Positions 15,988 to 25,073 of a DNA stretch of 64,000 nucleotides are shown here, piece by piece. The notes beneath the pieces are model-generated. The model had not been told where the DNA came from and ran no database searches. It saw only the letters and a list, made by a program, of their open reading frames with translations. How positions within the stretch are numbered: position 1 is the first letter of the stretch; each line of letters starts with the position of its first letter. The DNA is from Streptomyces nigra (lineage in GTDB: Bacteria > Actinomycetota > Actinomycetes > Streptomycetales > Streptomycetaceae): positions 3,278,501-3,342,500 of the forward strand of contig NZ_CP029043.1 of NCBI RefSeq assembly GCF_003074055.1, given 5' to 3'. Both the position numbers and the translations under genes were made by a program.

Positions 15988-17487
15988 TCAGAGCTGCACC
16001 GGCTGGCGCTGGGTCAGGCCGTACTCGCGGGCGATCGCGTTCCACAGGTCGGCGGCCGTCTTCTTCTGCTGGCTCGCCGTCCCGCTGTCGCGGTTGCCGG
16101 CCTGGGTCTCGTCGGTGACCCGGGCCTGGCCCTTCTTGCACAGCTTCTTCTTGTTTCCGGCCACCTGGTCCGCCCAGGCCGCGTAGTGGTTGTCGGCGGA
16201 CGCCGACGCCTGCCACGCCCTGTTCAGGGCGGCCGTCAGCCGGGCGTGCTCCGGGAGCCGGTCCACCTTCAGCTTGGCGAGGTCGGCGACCAGGCGGTTG
16301 CGCTGCCCGGCGGCGTCCCTCAGGTCCTGCGCGGCCTGCTGGAGGTTCCCGCAGGACTTCACGGAGGCCACGGCCTTGATCACCGCGGTGCGGCTGTTGC
16401 CGCTGTCGGCGAGCAGCTTGTCCAGGGCGATCGCCTGCTCCTCCGCCGGGTCGGCGGACGGCGAGGCGGACTCCTCGTTCGCGGGGGCCGTCGCCGAGAC
16501 GGGCTGGTTCGCCTCGGTCTTGTCGTCGTCGCCCCCGCCGGCGAGCAGCGCGCCCGCGCCGATGCCGAGGGCGACGATCCCGACGCCCACGGCGGCGATC
16601 AGCGGGACGCGCGAGCGCCCGCGGCCGCCCCGGCCACCGTCGTCGTCGTGCGGTCCGGGCCGGCCGGGCGGCGGGTAACCGCCCTCATGCGAACCCTGCG
16701 GCTGCTGCTGATACGGGGGCAGATGCTGCGTGGCCGGGGCGTGCCCGGCGCTTTCGCTGCGGAAGAGGTTGTCGAAGTCCGAGTGGGGCTGACGCTCGCC
16801 GGGGCCGCCCGGCACGGGCGGCAGGAACTGGGTGGGGTCGGCGCCGGAGGCCGCGGGCATCGGACCGGCGCCCTGCCGGGCCCGGCCCAGCACCTGGGTG
16901 CTCTCCCCGTGCGTCTCGGGCGGCAGGGCGCCCGGGCCGACCGGCGGGATGACCTGGGTCGCGCCCTCGTCGGCCGGGACGGGCGGTATGAAGCGGGTGG
17001 CCTGCTCGTCCGGGTTCGCCGCGACCGGGGGTATGTACTGGGTGGCGCCCTCGTCGGCCGGGGGCATCGGGGCGCCGTAGCCGCCGCCCGCGGGCGGCAT
17101 GGGCGCGCTCCCGCCGGGACCGCCGTAGGCCCCCTGGCCCTGGCTCGGGTCCTGCACGTACTGCTGCTGTCCGTACGACTGCTGCTGCGGGGCCTGGTAC
17201 TGCTGCTGGTCCTGGCCGCCCCAGGACTGGTCCTGCGGCGCGCCCCACGGCTGGCCCTGCGCGGCGGGCGGGGCCTGATGATGCTGCTGCTCCGGTCCCC
17301 ACGGGGTGCCCCAGGACTGGCCGCCGGGCGGCGCCGAGGGCGGGGGCGCGGTCGGCGGGGTCGCCGGCCGGCCGACGGGGTCGCCCGTCATCCCCGGCAG
17401 CAGCGGCTCACCACCGTCGGAGGGCAGCACGATGCCTTCGCGCGCGGGCCGCGCCGAGGGCTCCTCGCCCTGTCCACTCTGCGTCAC
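15988..17487 (-). CDS. Pro/Gln-rich single-pass membrane protein with repeated TQ-x-(I/L)-PPV motifs
   Basis: 499 residues. Residues 1-290 are a disordered Pro/Gln/Gly-rich cytoplasmic tail. It carries repeats of A-T-Q-x-I/L-P-P-V at 148-155, 163-170, 176-183, 218-224 and 252-258, with a related STQVL at 196. One hydrophobic helix (about 294-317) follows a basic RGRSR stop-transfer stretch. The last 180 residues would be extracellular and contain helical Ala/Lys/Arg-rich sequence with two Cys. Repeated threonines before a hydrophobic residue suggest phosphorylation and FHA-type recognition, as in Ser/Thr kinase substrates; this is inference. Confidence 0.8.
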   Translation of the reverse strand: MTQSGQGEEPSARPAREGIVLPSDGGEPLLPGMTGDPVGRPATPPTAPPPSAPPGGQSWGTPWGPEQQHHQAPPAAQGQPWGAPQDQSWGGQDQQQYQAPQQQSYGQQQYVQDPSQGQGAYGGPGGSAPMPPAGGGYGAPMPPADEGATQYIPPVAANPDEQATRFIPPVPADEGATQVIPPVGPGALPPETHGESTQVLGRARQGAGPMPAASGADPTQFLPPVPGGPGERQPHSDFDNLFRSESAGHAPATQHLPPYQQQPQGSHEGGYPPPGRPGPHDDDGGRGGRGRSRVPLIAAVGVGIVALGIGAGALLAGGGDDDKTEANQPVSATAPANEESASPSADPAEEQAIALDKLLADSGNSRTAVIKAVASVKSCGNLQQAAQDLRDAAGQRNRLVADLAKLKVDRLPEHARLTAALNRAWQASASADNHYAAWADQVAGNKKKLCKKGQARVTDETQAGNRDSGTASQQKKTAADLWNAIAREYGLTQRQPVQL

Positions 17488-17699
17488 CGGGACTCCTACT
17501 AATGGGGGACCTTGTGAATCGTCGGCTCACGCTACCGGCTCCGCCGACGCCGGTGCCACGCAGCCCGGTGCGTGACCGGCGCCCCTGTGACCGCCGTTAC
17601 AGTCCCGGCCCCTCATCCGTCCGGCAAGTCCCCTTTCGCCACCCGCGCTTCGCGTCCCCCTTCCTTTCACCTCGCCTTCACGACCGGCCGCCCGTCCCG

Positions 17700-19085
17700 T
17701 CAGGCGGCCGCCTGAAGATCGATCCGCTCCCCGAAGTCCCTGACCACGGGCTCGTCCCGGTACGGCTCCAGCCGCTGCTGGAAGTCCTCCAGATACTCGG
17801 CGCCCCGGTTGGAGCGCAGGGTCTCCAGAAGCTCCACAGCCTTCAGGCCCGTGTGGCAGGCCTGTTCGATCTCCCGCTGCTGGACCTGAGCTGTGGCGAG
17901 AAGCACATAGCCGATCGCCCGGCGGCGTGCCTTCGTCTCCGGCAGCCCCGCCAGCGACTCCTGCGCCCGCCGCGCCGCCGCCTCCGCCTGCCCGAGGTCG
18001 CGGTGGCAGTGCGCCAACTCGTCGGCGAGATACGCCTCGTCGAAGTGCCCGATCCACGCCGGATCGTCGCCGGACGCCGGATCCGCCGCCTCCAGCGCGG
18101 CCACGGCCCGCCCGGACGACAGCTGGGCCGAGCGCGCGTCGCCCATCAGCGCGTGCCCGCGCGCCTCGGCCGCGTGGAACATCGCCTCGGCCCGCGGGGT
18201 CACGCGCCCCCGTGCGCCCTCCTGCGCCGCCCGCGCCAACTGGGCGATCTCCCGGGGGTTCCCGAGCTGGGCGGCGAGATGGCTCATCGAGGCGGCCAGC
18301 ACATACCCGCCGTATCCGCGGTCCCCGGCCGCCTGCGCGAGGCGCAGCGCCTGGATGTAGTAGCGCTGGGCGAGGCCCGGCTGACCGGTGTCCACGGCCA
18401 TGTAGCCGGCGAGCTCGGTCAACCGCGCGACGGCGGCGAACAGTTCACGTCCGACGGCCTCCCGGTACGACCCGGCGAGCAGCCCGGAGACGACGCTGTT
18501 GAGGTAGTGCACGACGACCGGGCGCACATGCCCGCTGCCGTACTGGTGGTCGAGGTCCACCAGGGCCTGGGTCATCGCGCGTACGGCCGCCACGTCGGAC
18601 GGGCCCACCCGCGGCCCGGCCGAGCGCGCGACCTGCGCGTCGGGCGCCGAGATCAGCCAGTCGCGGCTGGGCTCGACCAGGGCGGACGCGGCGACGGACG
18701 AGCCGGACAGGAAGTCCCGCCGGCCGACGTCGCTGCGCCACAGCTCACACACCTGCTCGATGGCCCCGAGCACGGTCGGCGAGAACTGCAGCCCCACGCC
18801 GGAGGCGAGGTTCTTGCCGTTGGCCATGCCGATCTCGTCGATGGTGACGGTGCGGCCCAGCTTGCGGCCGAGCGCCTCGGCGATGATGGCGGGCGCCCGG
18901 CCCCGCGGCTGCTGCCCGCGCAGCCAGCGGGCCACGGACGTCTTGTCGTAGCGCAGGTCGAGACCGTGCTCGGCGCCGCACATGTTGACCCGGCGGGCCA
19001 GCCCGGCGTTCGAGCACCCCGCTTCCTGGATGAGCGCCTGGAGCCGTTCGTTCGGCTGCCGCGCGACGAGAGGCCTTGCGGCCAT
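17700..19085 (-). CDS. NsdA-type TPR regulator with N-terminal HTH-like domain
   Basis: 461 residues. The N-terminal 100 residues (NERLQALIQEAGCSNAGLAR, then SVARWLRGQQPRG) look like a helix-turn-helix module. The rest is helical, with tetratricopeptide-like repeats (AQRYYIQALRLAQAAGDRGY, AEAAARRAQESL). The layout resembles NsdA-family developmental and antibiotic regulators of streptomycetes. GGGGGT precedes ATG 19085. It is a cytoplasmic protein, and the signal sensed is unknown. It is divergent from the prim-pol gene. Confidence 0.8.
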   Translation of the reverse strand: MAARPLVARQPNERLQALIQEAGCSNAGLARRVNMCGAEHGLDLRYDKTSVARWLRGQQPRGRAPAIIAEALGRKLGRTVTIDEIGMANGKNLASGVGLQFSPTVLGAIEQVCELWRSDVGRRDFLSGSSVAASALVEPSRDWLISAPDAQVARSAGPRVGPSDVAAVRAMTQALVDLDHQYGSGHVRPVVVHYLNSVVSGLLAGSYREAVGRELFAAVARLTELAGYMAVDTGQPGLAQRYYIQALRLAQAAGDRGYGGYVLAASMSHLAAQLGNPREIAQLARAAQEGARGRVTPRAEAMFHAAEARGHALMGDARSAQLSSGRAVAALEAADPASGDDPAWIGHFDEAYLADELAHCHRDLGQAEAAARRAQESLAGLPETKARRRAIGYVLLATAQVQQREIEQACHTGLKAVELLETLRSNRGAEYLEDFQQRLEPYRDEPVVRDFGERIDLQAAA

Positions 19086-19406
19086 TGGCGTACCCCCTGT
19101 GACTGCGGTGCCTGCCCGCGCACCGAGTTGACGTCCCTGTCACCGCCGGGGTCCCGCCCCGGGGCACTGGCTGCGCCCCCGGTGGTTCCCGGCCGTGAAG
19201 ATCAATGCCCCGTCCGCGTACCGAAAATGCGAGGCTTGTGAGGATTGCCGGGGTTACGGCCTGAGCCGGCCCCCCAGGGGGCTACCCCGCGCCGGACGGG
19301 GATCCTCGCGCGCGCCCCCACCTGTGCACCCATGCGCCCCGGCAGCGGGCGGGGTGCTCCTCCCCGGCGCGCGCGAGGGCCGTAACCCCCGGTGGGTGCG
19401 GGAGTT
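19086..19406. other. Intergenic region, about 320 bp
   Basis: The shared upstream region of the TPR regulator (minus) and the prim-pol protein (plus). I see a local GCCCCC-CA-GGGGGC palindrome at 19269-19282 but no promoter pair or coding frame I would defend. Confidence 0.5.
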
Positions 19407-20069
19407 GTGCTGAGCGTGGAAGAGACGATCCCGGCCACCGAAGCCGCACAGATTCCGAAGCAGCGCGGGGACTCGCTGCTGGAGACCGCCGTCCGTTACG
19501 CCGAGGAGCGTCACTGGGACGTGTTTCCGGGGACCTGGCTGGAGGCCGTCGACGGCGTGCCGTACTGCTCCTGCGGTGACGCGGCGTGCCCGGCGCCCGG
19601 CGCGCACCCCGCGCGCCCGGACTGGGCGACGCAGGCGACGGGCAGCGCCACGGTCGCCCGCCGGATGTGGCAGAAGCAGCCGACCGCGTCGATCCTGCTG
19701 CCGACGGGGCGGACCTTCGACGCGCTGTCCGTCCCGGAGACCGCCGGGTTCCTGGCGCTGGCCCGGATGGAGCGCATGGAGCTGACGCTGGGCCCGGTGA
19801 CGCTGACGCCGGACCGCCGGATGCACTTCTTCGTGCTGCCGGGTGCCGCCGTGAAGCTGCCGGACCTGGTGCGCCGGCTCGGCTGGTCGGTGGGCTCGCT
19901 GGATCTGGTCGCGCTCGGCGAGGGCGCCTGGGTCGCGGCGCCGCCCACCCGGTTCGGGTCCCGGGGCGCCGTGCAGTGGGCGTGCCGGCCCACCCCGGCG
20001 AACCGCTGGCTGCCCGACGCCGAGGAGCTGATCTCGCCGCTCGCGTACGCGTGCGGCCGCGACCGCTAG
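19407..20069 (+). CDS. Bifunctional DNA primase/polymerase N-terminal domain protein
   Basis: About 220 residues. The pattern LETAVRYAEERHWDVFPGTW, then CSCGDAACPAPGAHPARPDW, matches the prim-pol N-terminal domain found in phage, plasmid and many Streptomyces chromosomal proteins. There is no helicase partner, and the protein ends after the domain. Catalytic acidic residues of prim-pol are not clearly recognisable, so enzymatic activity is doubtful. Starts at 19392, 19407 and 19416 are possible; 19407 gives the sequence I consider most typical. The stop codon falls inside the left arm of the repeat at 20068. Confidence 0.75.
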   Translation: MLSVEETIPATEAAQIPKQRGDSLLETAVRYAEERHWDVFPGTWLEAVDGVPYCSCGDAACPAPGAHPARPDWATQATGSATVARRMWQKQPTASILLPTGRTFDALSVPETAGFLALARMERMELTLGPVTLTPDRRMHFFVLPGAAVKLPDLVRRLGWSVGSLDLVALGEGAWVAAPPTRFGSRGAVQWACRPTPANRWLPDAEELISPLAYACGRDR

Positions 20070-20218
20070 GGCCTCTCGTCTGGATCACGCCGGGCTCGCG
20101 GGGTCTGGGACCGCACCTCGCCGCGTTGTCGTCGGTTGCCATGGCGCCCTCCTCCGCCTTGCGATGCACGGCACCGCACCCCGCTCCCTGATCCGGCCTG
20201 ATCCAGACGAAAGACCCT
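20068..20218. repeat. MITE-like element with 26-bp imperfect terminal inverted repeats
   Basis: Left arm 20068-20093 and right arm 20193-20218 are inverted copies differing at 3 of 26 positions; both share TCGTCTGGATCA. The 99-bp interior has on the minus strand a good SD and ATG followed by about 25 codons that run through the left arm, like a relic transposase start. No target-site duplication is clear. It lies between the prim-pol stop and the ABC transporter promoter. Confidence 0.6.
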
Positions 20219-20243
20219 GGCCCCAGGGGCACCACCCGGCCCG

Positions 20244-20249
20244 TAGGGT
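20244..20249 (+). promoter_or_regulatory. -10 hexamer of the leaderless ABC transporter transcript
   Basis: TAGGGT ends 7 nt before ATG 20257, and there is no SD. Confidence 0.5.
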
Positions 20250-20256
20250 TTCGGGC

Positions 20257-21026
<770 letters not shown>

Positions 21027-21030
<4 letters not shown>

Positions 21031-22619
21031 GCACCGATGTGACCGGGGTCTTCGTCCGGCTGAAGCTGTCGCTGCTGCGCAACGGGCTGCGCCAGTCCGG
21101 GGGCCGGCGGGCCGCCTGGATCGCCTCGGCGGTCGTGGCCCTGCTCTTCGCCGCGCTCCAGCTCCTCGGCCTGATCCTGCTGCGGGGCACCGCGCACGCG
21201 GACGCCCTGGTCGTGCTGCTGGTCGCCGTGCTCGCGCTGGGCTGGGCGGTGATGCCGCTGTTCTTCCCCGGCGGCGACGAGACCCTCGACCCGACACGGC
21301 TGGTGATGCTGCCACTGCGGCCCCGGCCCCTGGTGCGGGCCCTGCTGGTGGCCTCCCTGGTGGGCATCGGGCCGCTGTTCACGCTGTGCCTGCTCACCGG
21401 GTCGATGATCGCGGTGGCGCGGGGCGCGGCGGCGTATGCCGTCGGTGTCGTCGCGGTGGTGCTGGCCCTGCTGGTGTGCGTGGCGCTGGCGCGCGCGGTC
21501 GCCGCCGCCAACATCCGGCTGCTGACCAGCCGCAAGGGCCGCGATCTGGCCGTGCTGAGCGGGCTGGTCGTCGCGATCGGGGCGCAGTTCGTCAACTTCG
21601 CGGCGCAGCGCCTCGGTTCGGCGGGGCTCGGGCGGCTCGACCCACTGGCGGACGTGCTGCGCTGGGTGCCGCCGGGATCCGCGATCGGTGCCGTGCGGTC
21701 CGTGAGCGAGGGTTCGTACGGGGCGGCCGCGCTGCAACTGGGGCTGGCCGCGCTCGCGTTGGCCGCACTGATCGTGGTGTGGGCGCGTCATCTGACCCGG
21801 CTGATGACGGCGCCGGACGGGTCGACGCTCCAGGCGGCCGGTGACAGCGCCGTCCGGGACAAGGGCGGGCGCGGCCCGGCGCGTCTGCTGCCCGCGGGCC
21901 GCACCGGCACCGTCATGGAGCGCAGCCTGCGCTATGTCTGGCGGGACCCGAAGACCAAGGCGGCCTGGGTGACGTCGCTGGCGATCGGCCTGATCGTGCC
22001 GGTGTTCAACGCCGTGCAGGGCAGCGGGTCGATCTACTTCGCCTGCTTCGCGGCCGGGATGCTCGGCATCCAGATGTACAACCAGTTCGGGCAGGACACG
22101 TCCGCGTTCTGGATGGTCGCGATGACGATCTCCTCGCCGCGGGACGCCTATGTGGAACTGCGCGGCCGGGCGCTGGCCCTGCTGCTGATCACCCTGCCGT
22201 ACGCCACGCTGGTCACGGTGGTGACGACGGCCCTGATCGGGGACTGGCACCGGCTGCCGGAGGTGCTGGGGCTGTCCTTCGCGCTGCTCGGCGCGATGCT
22301 GGCGACGGGCGCCTGGTCGTCGGCCCGCTTCCCGTACTCGATCCCGCAGGAGGGCCACAAGAATGTCGCCCCCGGTCAGGCGGGCCTGGCATGGATCTCC
22401 ATCTTCGGCGGCATGGTCGCGGCGGCCCTGCTGTGCGCCCCGGTGATCGCCGCGGTGATCTGGCTGCGGCTGAGCGAGGGCGGCGCGGACTGGACCTGGC
22501 TGCTGCTGCCCGCCGGGGCCGCCTACGGGGCGGCGATCACCCTGCTGGGCCTGCGGCTCGCGGCGCCCCGGACGGCGGCGCGGCTTCCGGAGATCCTGGC
22601 CGCGGTGAGCAAGGGCTGA
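21027..22619 (+). CDS. ABC-2-type transporter permease
   Basis: 530 residues with about 10-12 hydrophobic helices in two halves separated by a hydrophilic loop (about residues 265-310, containing MERSLRYVWRDPKTKAAW). It is the membrane partner of the ATPase immediately upstream, overlapping it by ATGA. The large size and absence of an extracellular binding-protein gene point to export. It converges with the alpha/beta hydrolase, 7 bp away. Confidence 0.9.
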
Positions 22620-22626
22620 GCCGCGC

Positions 22627-23493
22627 TCAGGCCCACACCGCGTCCAGGAACGGCTCGACGGCCGTGCGCCAGCCCTCCGGCTGGTCGTAGTGGACCAGAT
22701 GCCCGGCGTCGGCGACCTCCGCGTACTGCCCGCGGGGCAGGACGCGCACCATCTCCTGGGCTTCGGCCCGCCCCAGCTCGCCGTCGAGTCCGCGTACGAC
22801 CAGCGCCGGGCACCTGACCTGCGCCAACTCCTCCCAGTGCGCGTCGTGTACCCAGGTCTCGCGGGTGCGCAGCATCTGCTCGGGGTCGAAGACCGGGCGC
22901 CAGCCGTCCTCGCACTCGTGCATGACCTCGGCGTAGAACTCGCCGCGGGCCGGGTTGGGGCGCTCGACCCACGGGTCGTCCTCGCCGAACCACTTGCGGA
23001 CGTCGGCGAGCGTGGCGAAGGGGACGGGCCAGGCGCTGAACCACTGCGCCCACTCGCGCTGCGAGGCCGCGCCGAGCGCGGAGGCCCGCATGTCGCAGAT
23101 GACGACGCCGCTCACCAGGTCGGGGCGGCGGGCGGCGAGCTGCCAGGCGGTCAGCGCGCCCATGGCGTGGCCGATGAGGACGGCCCGGGTGAGGCCGAGC
23201 TGTTCGAGGGCGGCCTCGGCGTCGTCGACGTACGCCTCGCGCGTGAAGGCGGCCCCGGTGGGTTTGTCGCTGCGGCCGTGGCCCCGCTGGTCGAGGGCGA
23301 TCGCGCGGTGCCGCTCGGAGAGCCAGCGGGCGGTGGAGGCCCAGTGGGAGGCGCGGCCCATCAGGCCGTGCAGTAACAGGACGCCGGGGGTGTCCTCGTG
23401 GCCGGGTCGGGGGTCGGACTTGGGTGGGTCGCCGAACTCCCAGGCCGCGAGACGGACGCCGTCCGTCCCGGTCACGTCGATGCGCCGCGCCAT
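22627..23493 (-). CDS. Alpha/beta hydrolase-fold protein with alanine at the nucleophile
   Basis: 288 residues from ATG 23493 (AGGA 4 nt upstream; GTG 23505 is an alternative). The oxyanion/HG motif is LLHGLMGRASHW and the D-Q-R-G-H-G-R-S-D loop is intact. The late histidine is AGHLVHYDQPE. The nucleophile elbow reads IGHAMGA: A110 replaces the serine of G-x-S-x-G (codon GCC at 23164-23166). If this is not a sequence error, the protein cannot act as a serine hydrolase and may be a binding or pseudo-enzyme. Confidence 0.85.
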   Translation of the reverse strand: MARRIDVTGTDGVRLAAWEFGDPPKSDPRPGHEDTPGVLLLHGLMGRASHWASTARWLSERHRAIALDQRGHGRSDKPTGAAFTREAYVDDAEAALEQLGLTRAVLIGHAMGALTAWQLAARRPDLVSGVVICDMRASALGAASQREWAQWFSAWPVPFATLADVRKWFGEDDPWVERPNPARGEFYAEVMHECEDGWRPVFDPEQMLRTRETWVHDAHWEELAQVRCPALVVRGLDGELGRAEAQEMVRVLPRGQYAEVADAGHLVHYDQPEGWRTAVEPFLDAVWA

Positions 23494-24127
23494 TGGTCCT
23501 GGCACCCCCCTAGCTCCACGCGGACCGCTCGCCCCGGCCGGTCCTGTGCTCCGCGTCCGCCTGCTCCGTCTGCTGTGCCTGCCGTATCCGCCATCACTCG
23601 TCCGAGCACCGCGCCGGCGCCCCGCGTCCCCCGCGGCGACGGCTGCTCGGAGGCGATGTGTCTGTCGTGTGTGTCCGACGTGATCTTATGCGCACATCTC
23701 TGCAGCGCACGGTCCGCCCGACCTGTCACCGCAGACTATCGAACCTGTATTCGAAAATGCGGTTCTCACGGACAACACCCCACCTTCGGGTGACCCCTTG
23801 TCACGATTGATCGCGTTCGCCGGGGGGAGACCTTCATCGGGAGGCGGACCGCTCGGGGAAAACGGTCCGAGGGGATGACCCTGGGAGCTCGGGGCTCCGG
23901 GTCAGCAGGGGAGGACAGGCCCCGGCGCCACACGGCGCCGGGGCCCTCTCCACGGCGACGGCACATCTCCTCCCGCCCCTTCCCCGGCCGGACGCGCGGC
24001 GGCGCCGGGTCACGGCCGAGAGCTCTCAGGTCGGATGCCTCAGGCGACAGCCTCGCACGCGCGCGGGCCCCGCGCTGCGATTCGGAGCACTGGATCTTGC
24101 CGAACGGCGAGAACCGGGAGCGTGGGT
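23494..24127. other. Intergenic region, 634 bp
   Basis: It holds a strong hairpin (23918-23945) behind dmdR1 and a weaker CGGACCG/CGGTCCG pair near 23843-23868. The part near 23690-23800 is AT-richer and may contain the hydrolase promoter. Long open frames across it on both strands look like shadows with no SD or recognisable family. Confidence 0.55.
23918..23945. terminator. Perfect 12-bp terminator hairpin
   Basis: GGCCCCGGCGCC (23918-23929), loop ACAC, GGCGCCGGGGCC (23934-23945). It lies about 180 bp downstream of the dmdR1 stop and probably ends that transcript. No U-run follows. Confidence 0.7.
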
Positions 24128-24820
24128 CTAGCGCTTGGCCACGAAGACGTGGGAGGCGACGTCGGAGTCCAGCTCGGCCGCCTCGCCGCTGCTGCCGACC
24201 AGGACACCGCCCGCCGACTCGGTCACGCTGACCACCGAGCCGGGCTGCACGCCGGCCCGGCGCAGCGTGTACATCAGCTGCGCGTCGGTCTGGATCGGCT
24301 CGCCGATCCGGCGCACGACCACCGTCTTGCCGTCGGCCCCGGGGTCCAGGTCGGCCAGCGAGACCATGCCCTCGTCGAGGAAGGGGTCCGCGCCGTCCTT
24401 CTCGCCCAGCTCCTCCAGGCCCGGGATGGGGTTGCCGTACGGCGACTCGGTCGGGTGGCGCAGCAGCTCGAGGACGCGCCGCTCCACCGCCTCGCTCATC
24501 ACGTGCTCCCAGCGGCAGGCCTCGGCGTGCACCTGCTCCCACTCCAGACCGATCACGTCGACGAGCAGACACTCGGCCAGGCGGTGCTTGCGCATGACGC
24601 GGGTGGCCAGCCGACGCCCCTCGTCGGTGAGCTCCAGGTGGCGGTCGGTCGCGACGGACACCAGGCCGTCCCGCTCCATCCGCGCCACGGTCTGGCTCAC
24701 GGTCGGCCCGCTCTGGTCCAGCCGCTCGGCGATCCGGGCGCGCATGGGGACCACACCTTCCTCCTCCAGCTCGAGGATGGTGCGGAGATACATCTCCGTG
24801 GTGTCGATCAGTCCGGACAT
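24128..24820 (-). CDS. dmdR1: Iron-dependent repressor DmdR1 (DtxR/IdeR family)
   Basis: 230 residues. The N-terminal winged HTH (GPTVSQTVARMERDGLVSV) is followed by the dimerisation/metal domain and a C-terminal SH3-like domain. Both IdeR metal sites are complete at canonical numbering: H79, E83, H98 and M10, C102, E105, H106. With Fe2+ it represses siderophore and iron-uptake genes. GAGGGGC precedes ATG 24820. The gene matches S. coelicolor dmdR1, where an antiparallel gene (adm) has been reported on the opposite strand; long open frames occur here too on the plus strand. It is divergent from the SIS isomerase. Confidence 0.95.
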   Translation of the reverse strand: MSGLIDTTEMYLRTILELEEEGVVPMRARIAERLDQSGPTVSQTVARMERDGLVSVATDRHLELTDEGRRLATRVMRKHRLAECLLVDVIGLEWEQVHAEACRWEHVMSEAVERRVLELLRHPTESPYGNPIPGLEELGEKDGADPFLDEGMVSLADLDPGADGKTVVVRRIGEPIQTDAQLMYTLRRAGVQPGSVVSVTESAGGVLVGSSGEAAELDSDVASHVFVAKR

Positions 24821-24994
24821 ACGTGCCCCTCGATTAGCTCTGCGATGAGATCAGCCGGAAGCGAGACAGCTCCGCGGCGCGTGCGCTGGCCCTGACTCAA
24901 TTCTGCCGGATGGCACCGACAACCGTGCCGCGCCGCCCGAACCCGGTACGCGCCGGGCCCGCCGCGGACCGGGCCGCCCGCCCGGCACCCCGTA

Positions 24995-25024
24995 TTGACA
25001 CCGCAGTGGTCCAGACCGCACGGT
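24995..25024 (+). promoter_or_regulatory. Promoter of the SIS isomerase gene
   Basis: A perfect -35 TTGACA (24995-25000), an 18-bp spacer and CACGGT (25019-25024). The transcript would start around 25031, leaving a leader of about 40 nt before ATG 25074. Confidence 0.55.
25005..25020. promoter_or_regulatory. Putative DasR-responsive element (dre)
   Basis: AGTGGTCCAGACCGCA agrees with the DasR consensus ACTGGTCTAGACCACT at 12 of 16 positions, including the GGTC-x-AGACC core. It lies inside the promoter spacer, where binding would repress. DasR is the GntR-family N-acetylglucosamine regulator of Streptomyces. Confidence 0.6.
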
Positions 25025-25073
25025 GATCCGCGACACACCCCGACACCTCACCCGGCACCCCGGAGGGCCCCGC

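Noticed and set aside
23766-24572. 268-codon minus-strand frame overlapping the dmdR1 end and the intergenic terminator
   Set aside because: It conflicts with dmdR1 in another frame and runs through the strong hairpin at 23918-23945; no recognisable domain.
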